A DNA stretch of 48,009 nucleotides from Mesorhizobium sp. GTDB lineage: Bacteria > Pseudomonadota > Alphaproteobacteria > Rhizobiales > Rhizobiaceae. The stretch covers positions 1 to 48,009 of the forward strand of contig JAIPUZ010000018.1 in NCBI GenBank assembly GCA_022833215.1, written 5' to 3'. The notes under the pieces were generated by a model. It was not told the origin of the DNA and ran no database searches. It saw only the letters and a program-made list of their open reading frames with translations. The translations under genes and the position numbers were made by a program. Position 1 is the stretch's first letter; each line of letters starts with the position of its first letter. Positions 43,739 to 48,009 of this stretch are shown in pieces.

Positions 43739-45226
43739 TCAGTAGCGCAGCACCTGACGCATCAGCTGGCCATCGCGCTCTATGGTGAAACGCCACCAGC
43801 GCGCATTCTGCTGCGATGCGTCAGACAGCTTGCGGGCACTGTCTATCGTCTGACCGTTGACCTCGCGCACGATGTCGCCGGGACGCAGGCCAAACCCGCC
43901 AGCGGGCGAGTTGCGTTCCACCTCCACAACCGCCACACCCTTCGTGTCGGCGCGCATGCCAAGGCGCTGTGCCAGACGCGGCGACAGATCGGCAACTTTC
44001 GCCCCTGCGAACGGGCTGCGGCCGCGCAATTGCATCTGGGCCACCGAAGCGCCTTCAGGGGCGCGAACAAGAGCGACATCGACCTTCTTTTCCTCGCCCT
44101 TGCTAAGCACGCCAAGCTCGGCCTGCGTGCCGACAGGCTGCGTCGCCAGCCGGTATCCGAGAGCGTCCACGCCCTCGATGCGGGCACCGTTGAAGGTCAG
44201 GATCACATCGCCCGGCTTCAGGCCGGCCTGCTCGGATGGACCTCCCGCCTCGACCGCCGAAACCAGCGCGCCATAGGGCGTTTCCATGCCGAGCGACTCG
44301 GCGATCTGCGGCGTGATCACATCGAAGGTTGCGCCGATATAGGGGCGCTCGAAGAAGTCGCGACCGGCCTTTGCGGCCTCCACGAAAGCGCGCACCATGT
44401 TGGAGGGAATGGCGAATCCGATGCCGATCGAGCCACCGCTGCGGCTGTAGATCGCCGTGTTGATGCCGACAAGCTGGCCACCCATATTGATCAATCCGCC
44501 GCCGGAATTGCCCGGATTGATTGCTGCATCCGTCTGGATGAAGAATCCAGAGTCGGAAATGCCGATATGGCTGCGCGCCAGCGCCGAGACGATACCGGAG
44601 GTGGTGGTCTGGCCGACACCGAAAGGATTGCCGATGGCCAGCACGAGGTCGCCCACCTGCAGGGCGTCGGAATCGCCGATGGCAATGGTGGGGAAAGGCT
44701 TGTCGGATTCGATCTTGAGCACGGCAAGGTCGAGCGACTCGTCCTTCAGAAGGACCTTGCTGGAGAATTCGCGCCCGTCGGACATGGCCACCTTGACCTC
44801 GTCCGCATCCTTGATGACGTGGAAATTCGTGACGATAAAGCCAGCTTCGTCAACCAGAACGCCGGACCCGAGGGAAGACTGCGACCGCGGCATGGATCGG
44901 CCGAAAAATTGCTCGAAGAACGGATCGCCATCGAAAGGCGAGCGCACCCGTGCAGTCTGGGACGCATAGACGTTGACCACGGCGGGCGCGGTCTGCCTGA
45001 CGAGCGGCGCATAGGAAAGCTGCACTTCCTCGCGGCCGAACGGCACGCGGCGATCGGGACCGGCGGTCGTGTCGTCGCTGCCGGACCCCTGAAGCAGATC
45101 CGTCAACACCTCGGACAGGCCGGGCGACTCCTTCTTCTCCTGAGAAACAGCCTGCGACGCCAAAGGCGTCGCAAGAAGCAGCGACAGGGCTCCGACAAAG
45201 GCAAGGGAGAGGCGCTTGGCAGCCAT
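43739..45226 (-). CDS. Do-family periplasmic serine endoprotease (DegP/DegQ-like)
   Basis: This 495-residue envelope protease degrades or refolds damaged exported proteins. A signal peptide (MAAKRLSLAFVGALSLLLAT, cleavage near ASQA) is followed by the trypsin-like domain with triad His136 (TNFHVI), Asp166 (LDLAVLKI) and Ser241 (NPGNSGGG), and two PDZ domains (roughly 290-385 and 400-485). It begins at 45226; a 45244 start adds six residues. It is divergent from msrP, with 273 bp between, and lies upstream of rarA. Confidence 0.94.
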   Translation of the reverse strand: MAAKRLSLAFVGALSLLLATPLASQAVSQEKKESPGLSEVLTDLLQGSGSDDTTAGPDRRVPFGREEVQLSYAPLVRQTAPAVVNVYASQTARVRSPFDGDPFFEQFFGRSMPRSQSSLGSGVLVDEAGFIVTNFHVIKDADEVKVAMSDGREFSSKVLLKDESLDLAVLKIESDKPFPTIAIGDSDALQVGDLVLAIGNPFGVGQTTTSGIVSALARSHIGISDSGFFIQTDAAINPGNSGGGLINMGGQLVGINTAIYSRSGGSIGIGFAIPSNMVRAFVEAAKAGRDFFERPYIGATFDVITPQIAESLGMETPYGALVSAVEAGGPSEQAGLKPGDVILTFNGARIEGVDALGYRLATQPVGTQAELGVLSKGEEKKVDVALVRAPEGASVAQMQLRGRSPFAGAKVADLSPRLAQRLGMRADTKGVAVVEVERNSPAGGFGLRPGDIVREVNGQTIDSARKLSDASQQNARWWRFTIERDGQLMRQVLRY

Positions 45227-45499
45227 GAACGAATCCTCCGGCACAGTTGCCGCGTATTGTCGTGACGATTGTGCAAAATGAAAGGCTTACAAAGCCCGAT
45301 TTTTCGACCGCTTCAAGACGGTGAAAAAGATTTCACGAATGCAGCCCTGTTCAACCGGTTTTGGGCTGGCCTTTCGTCCGGACCTGAAGCCGGACACGAA
45401 AATGTGGTCAGCCCCGTTCCTCATCACGGTCGAAACAGCACGACACGAAGGTTATATAGTCGATGTTGCAACAACGACAACGCCAGCAAGGCAATGGCC

Positions 45500-46440
<941 letters not shown>

Positions 46441-46441
<1 letters not shown>

Positions 46442-47094
46442 TGGCCCAGCTTCAGGCAGCGTTGCCGCAGGGCTTGCGAAGGGCTTCCGTCTGGGCGCTT
46501 TATGCCGTGGGCCTTGTTCCTGCCGCGTGGGGCTTCTGGCTGGGGGCTACCGGGCGGTTGCCGGGCAATCCGGTGAAGGAATTCGAGCATCTTCTGGGCC
46601 TGTGGGCGCTGCGCTTTCTCATCGCGACGCTCGCGGTCACGCCGTTGCGCGACCTTTTCGGCATCAATGCCCTGCGCTACCGGCGCGCACTTGGCCTGCT
46701 CGCCTTCTGGTATGTGCTGATGCACTTCACCGCCTATATGGTGCTCGACCAGTATCTGAATTTCGCAGCCATCGTCGAAGACATCGCCCGGCGTCCCTTC
46801 ATCACCATCGGAATGGCCGGGTTCGCCATGCTGATTCTGCTGGCGCTGACCTCGAACAGGTGGTCGATCCGCAAGCTGGGCAGGCGCTGGGGGAAGCTGC
46901 ACCAGCTGGTTTATGTCATCGCCGCCGCCGGCGCGCTGCACTACGCCATGTCGGTGAAAGTGGTCGGGCCGCAGCAGTGGTTCTACATCGCCTGCATCGC
47001 CCTGCTTCTGGCGTGGCGGCCGCTGCGCCCCATGTTCATGCGCCGCAAGCGCGCGGGGGCCGCCGGACAACACGTTACGCCGGACCGGTTCTGA
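46441..47094 (+). CDS. msrQ: MsrQ heme-binding membrane subunit
   Basis: MsrQ delivers electrons from the respiratory chain to MsrP. The 217-residue inner-membrane protein has about six helices and the ferric-reductase-like features of the family: LRDLFGINALRYRRALGLLAFWYVLMHFTAYM with conserved histidine, LGRRWGKLHQLVYVIAAAGALHY with two more heme-ligand histidines, and a basic tail. It overlaps msrP by one base and ends just before a strong terminator. Confidence 0.95.
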
Positions 47095-47100
47095 AAGCGA

Positions 47101-47131
47101 AAAGGCCGGGAGATCGCTCTCCCGGCCTTTT
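47101..47131. terminator. Bidirectional terminator between msrQ and rplQ
   Basis: A 12-bp perfect stem (AAAGGCCGGGAG / CTCCCGGCCTTT) with a 6-base loop and a following T on the plus strand lies between the convergent msrQ and rplQ. The A tract on its left gives a T tract on the minus strand. Confidence 0.9.
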
Positions 47132-47155
47132 CGATGCAATGCCCTGTTCGAAGGA

Positions 47156-47584
47156 TCAGGCTGCCTCAGCCTCTTCGACGCCTTCGGCCTCGAGGCGGGC
47201 GCGGTCGCCGGCGCCCTTGGCAGAGGTGTCACGATCAACAAACTCGATGACTGCCAGCGGGGCGTTGTCACCACGGCGGAAGCCCGCCTTCATGATACGC
47301 AGATAGCCGCCGTTGCGGGTGGCGTAGCGCGGGGCAATGATGTCGAACAGGCGCTTCACAACGTCCTCGTTGCCGATCTGCGCGATCACCTGACGGCGGG
47401 CGTGCAGGTCGCCGCGCTTGCCGAGGGTGACGAGCTTCTCGACGATCGGACGCAGGTCCTTCGCCTTCGGCAGGGTGGTCACGATCTGCTCGTGCTCGAT
47501 GAGCGAGACTGCGAGGTTGGCGAACATCGCCTTGCGGTGGCTCGCGCTGCGGGAGAAACGACGGCCTTTGAAACCGTGGCGCAT
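47156..47584 (-). CDS. rplQ: 50S ribosomal protein L17
   Basis: L17 binds 23S rRNA in the large subunit. The 142-residue protein opens with [20 protein letters not shown], the diagnostic N-terminus, then [25 protein letters not shown] and the [28 protein letters not shown] core. A Glu/Ala-rich tail follows, as in other alphaproteobacteria. It is downstream of rpoA after 105 bp, the usual end of the spc-alpha ribosomal cluster. Confidence 0.97.
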   Translation of the reverse strand: MRHGFKGRRFSRSASHRKAMFANLAVSLIEHEQIVTTLPKAKDLRPIVEKLVTLGKRGDLHARRQVIAQIGNEDVVKRLFDIIAPRYATRNGGYLRIMKAGFRRGDNAPLAVIEFVDRDTSAKGAGDRARLEAEGVEEAEAA

Positions 47585-47689
47585 GGCTCTTTCCTTCTTC
47601 AGATGTTCAGGAGGCCACGGCCTCCGATGGTTTTCCGCATGGCCGTCGGACCGGGCGACCCGGTCCTTGGTACCATGCTCTATTCAGGC

Positions 47690-48009
47690 TCAGTACTGGT
47701 CTTCGTAACGCTTGGCGAGATCTTCGATGTTCTCCGGCGGCCAGTCCTGAACCTCCATGCCGAGGTGCAGACCCATGGAAGCCAGAACTTCCTTGATCTC
47801 GTTCAGCGACTTGCGGCCGAAGTTCGGAGTGCGGAGCATTTCCGCCTCGGTCTTCTGGATAAGGTCGCCGATGTAGACGATGTTGTCGTTCTTGAGGCAG
47901 TTGGCCGAACGGACCGAAAGCTCCAGCTCGTCCACCTTCTTCAGAAGCGCCGGGTTGAAGGCGAGTTCCGTCACCTGCTCGGCGGCGGCTTCCTTCTGCG
48001 GCTCCTCGA
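47690..48009 (-). CDS. rpoA: RNA polymerase alpha subunit, C-terminal part
   Basis: Only the C-terminal domain of the alpha subunit lies in the window; the rest continues beyond the right edge. The readable part holds the alpha-CTD that contacts UP elements and activators: [39 protein letters not shown] (helix-hairpin-helix) and [11 protein letters not shown], preceded by a charged linker. The gene order rpoA-rplQ is conserved. Confidence 0.96.
   Translation of the reverse strand, partial: EEPQKEAAAEQVTELAFNPALLKKVDELELSVRSANCLKNDNIVYIGDLIQKTEAEMLRTPNFGRKSLNEIKEVLASMGLHLGMEVQDWPPENIEDLAKRYEDQY

Overview
The window is about 48 kb of high-GC chromosomal DNA from an alphaproteobacterium, most likely a Rhizobiales member near Phyllobacteriaceae/Mesorhizobium. 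This rests on several genes: a glycerol ABC-transporter operon of the type known from Rhizobium leguminosarum (glpDSTPQUV), a BA14K-like secreted protein, DUF1489 and DUF6105 proteins, an ATP12-type F1 chaperone, a GyrA with Ala at the quinolone position, and a rhizobial palindromic intergenic repeat. Nearly all of it is vertically inherited core genome. The only clear mobile DNA is the 5' part of an IS5-type transposase at the left edge.

Layout. 1-3.8 kb: IS5 end, DUF1489 protein, L-serine dehydratase, DUF599 membrane protein, YdcF-like protein. 3.8-7.7 kb: gatC-GNAT-gatA (tRNA-dependent amidotransferase) with a 21-bp in-frame duplication in gatA, UPF0173 hydrolase, ruvX, DUF6105. 7.9-13.8 kb: AidB-like acyl-CoA dehydrogenase, then pyrB-pyrC(degenerate)-plsY-dprA as one overlapping plus-strand operon, and tRNA-Lys(TTT). 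14.1-24.9 kb: a BA14K protein, then a complete minus-strand glycerol locus glpR-glpD-glpS-glpT-glpP-glpQ-glpU-glpV-glpK. 25-29.1 kb: a four-gene cluster of Anbu proteasome-like peptidase, transglutaminase-like protease, alpha-E protein and circularly permuted ATP-grasp protein. 29.3-34 kb: Lrp-type RAM domain protein and the chain coaD-PPIase-PPIase-ydcZ-queA-tgt. 34-41.2 kb: gyrA, marC, a small lipoprotein, an MHS-type transporter with a large periplasmic insert, and the ATP12 chaperone. 41.3-48 kb: rluA-type pseudouridine synthase, rarA, DegP-type protease, msrPQ, rplQ and the 3' end of rpoA.

How the genes work together. The glp locus covers sensing (GlpR), uptake (GlpSTPQUV), phosphorylation (GlpK) and oxidation (GlpD) of glycerol. 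Its two ATPases carry complementary defects that should leave one canonical ATP site. The Anbu cluster is the best candidate for a poorly understood system: a peptide-bond-forming ATP-grasp enzyme, an alpha-helical partner, a papain-like protease and a self-compartmentalising protease in one gene run. Two further enzymes look catalytically or structurally altered: a dihydroorotase lacking its metal-binding HxH and Asp motif, and a tRNA-guanine transglycosylase in which three of the four zinc ligands are replaced.

All coordinates and motifs were read by eye from the sequence. No database search, alignment or structure prediction was run.
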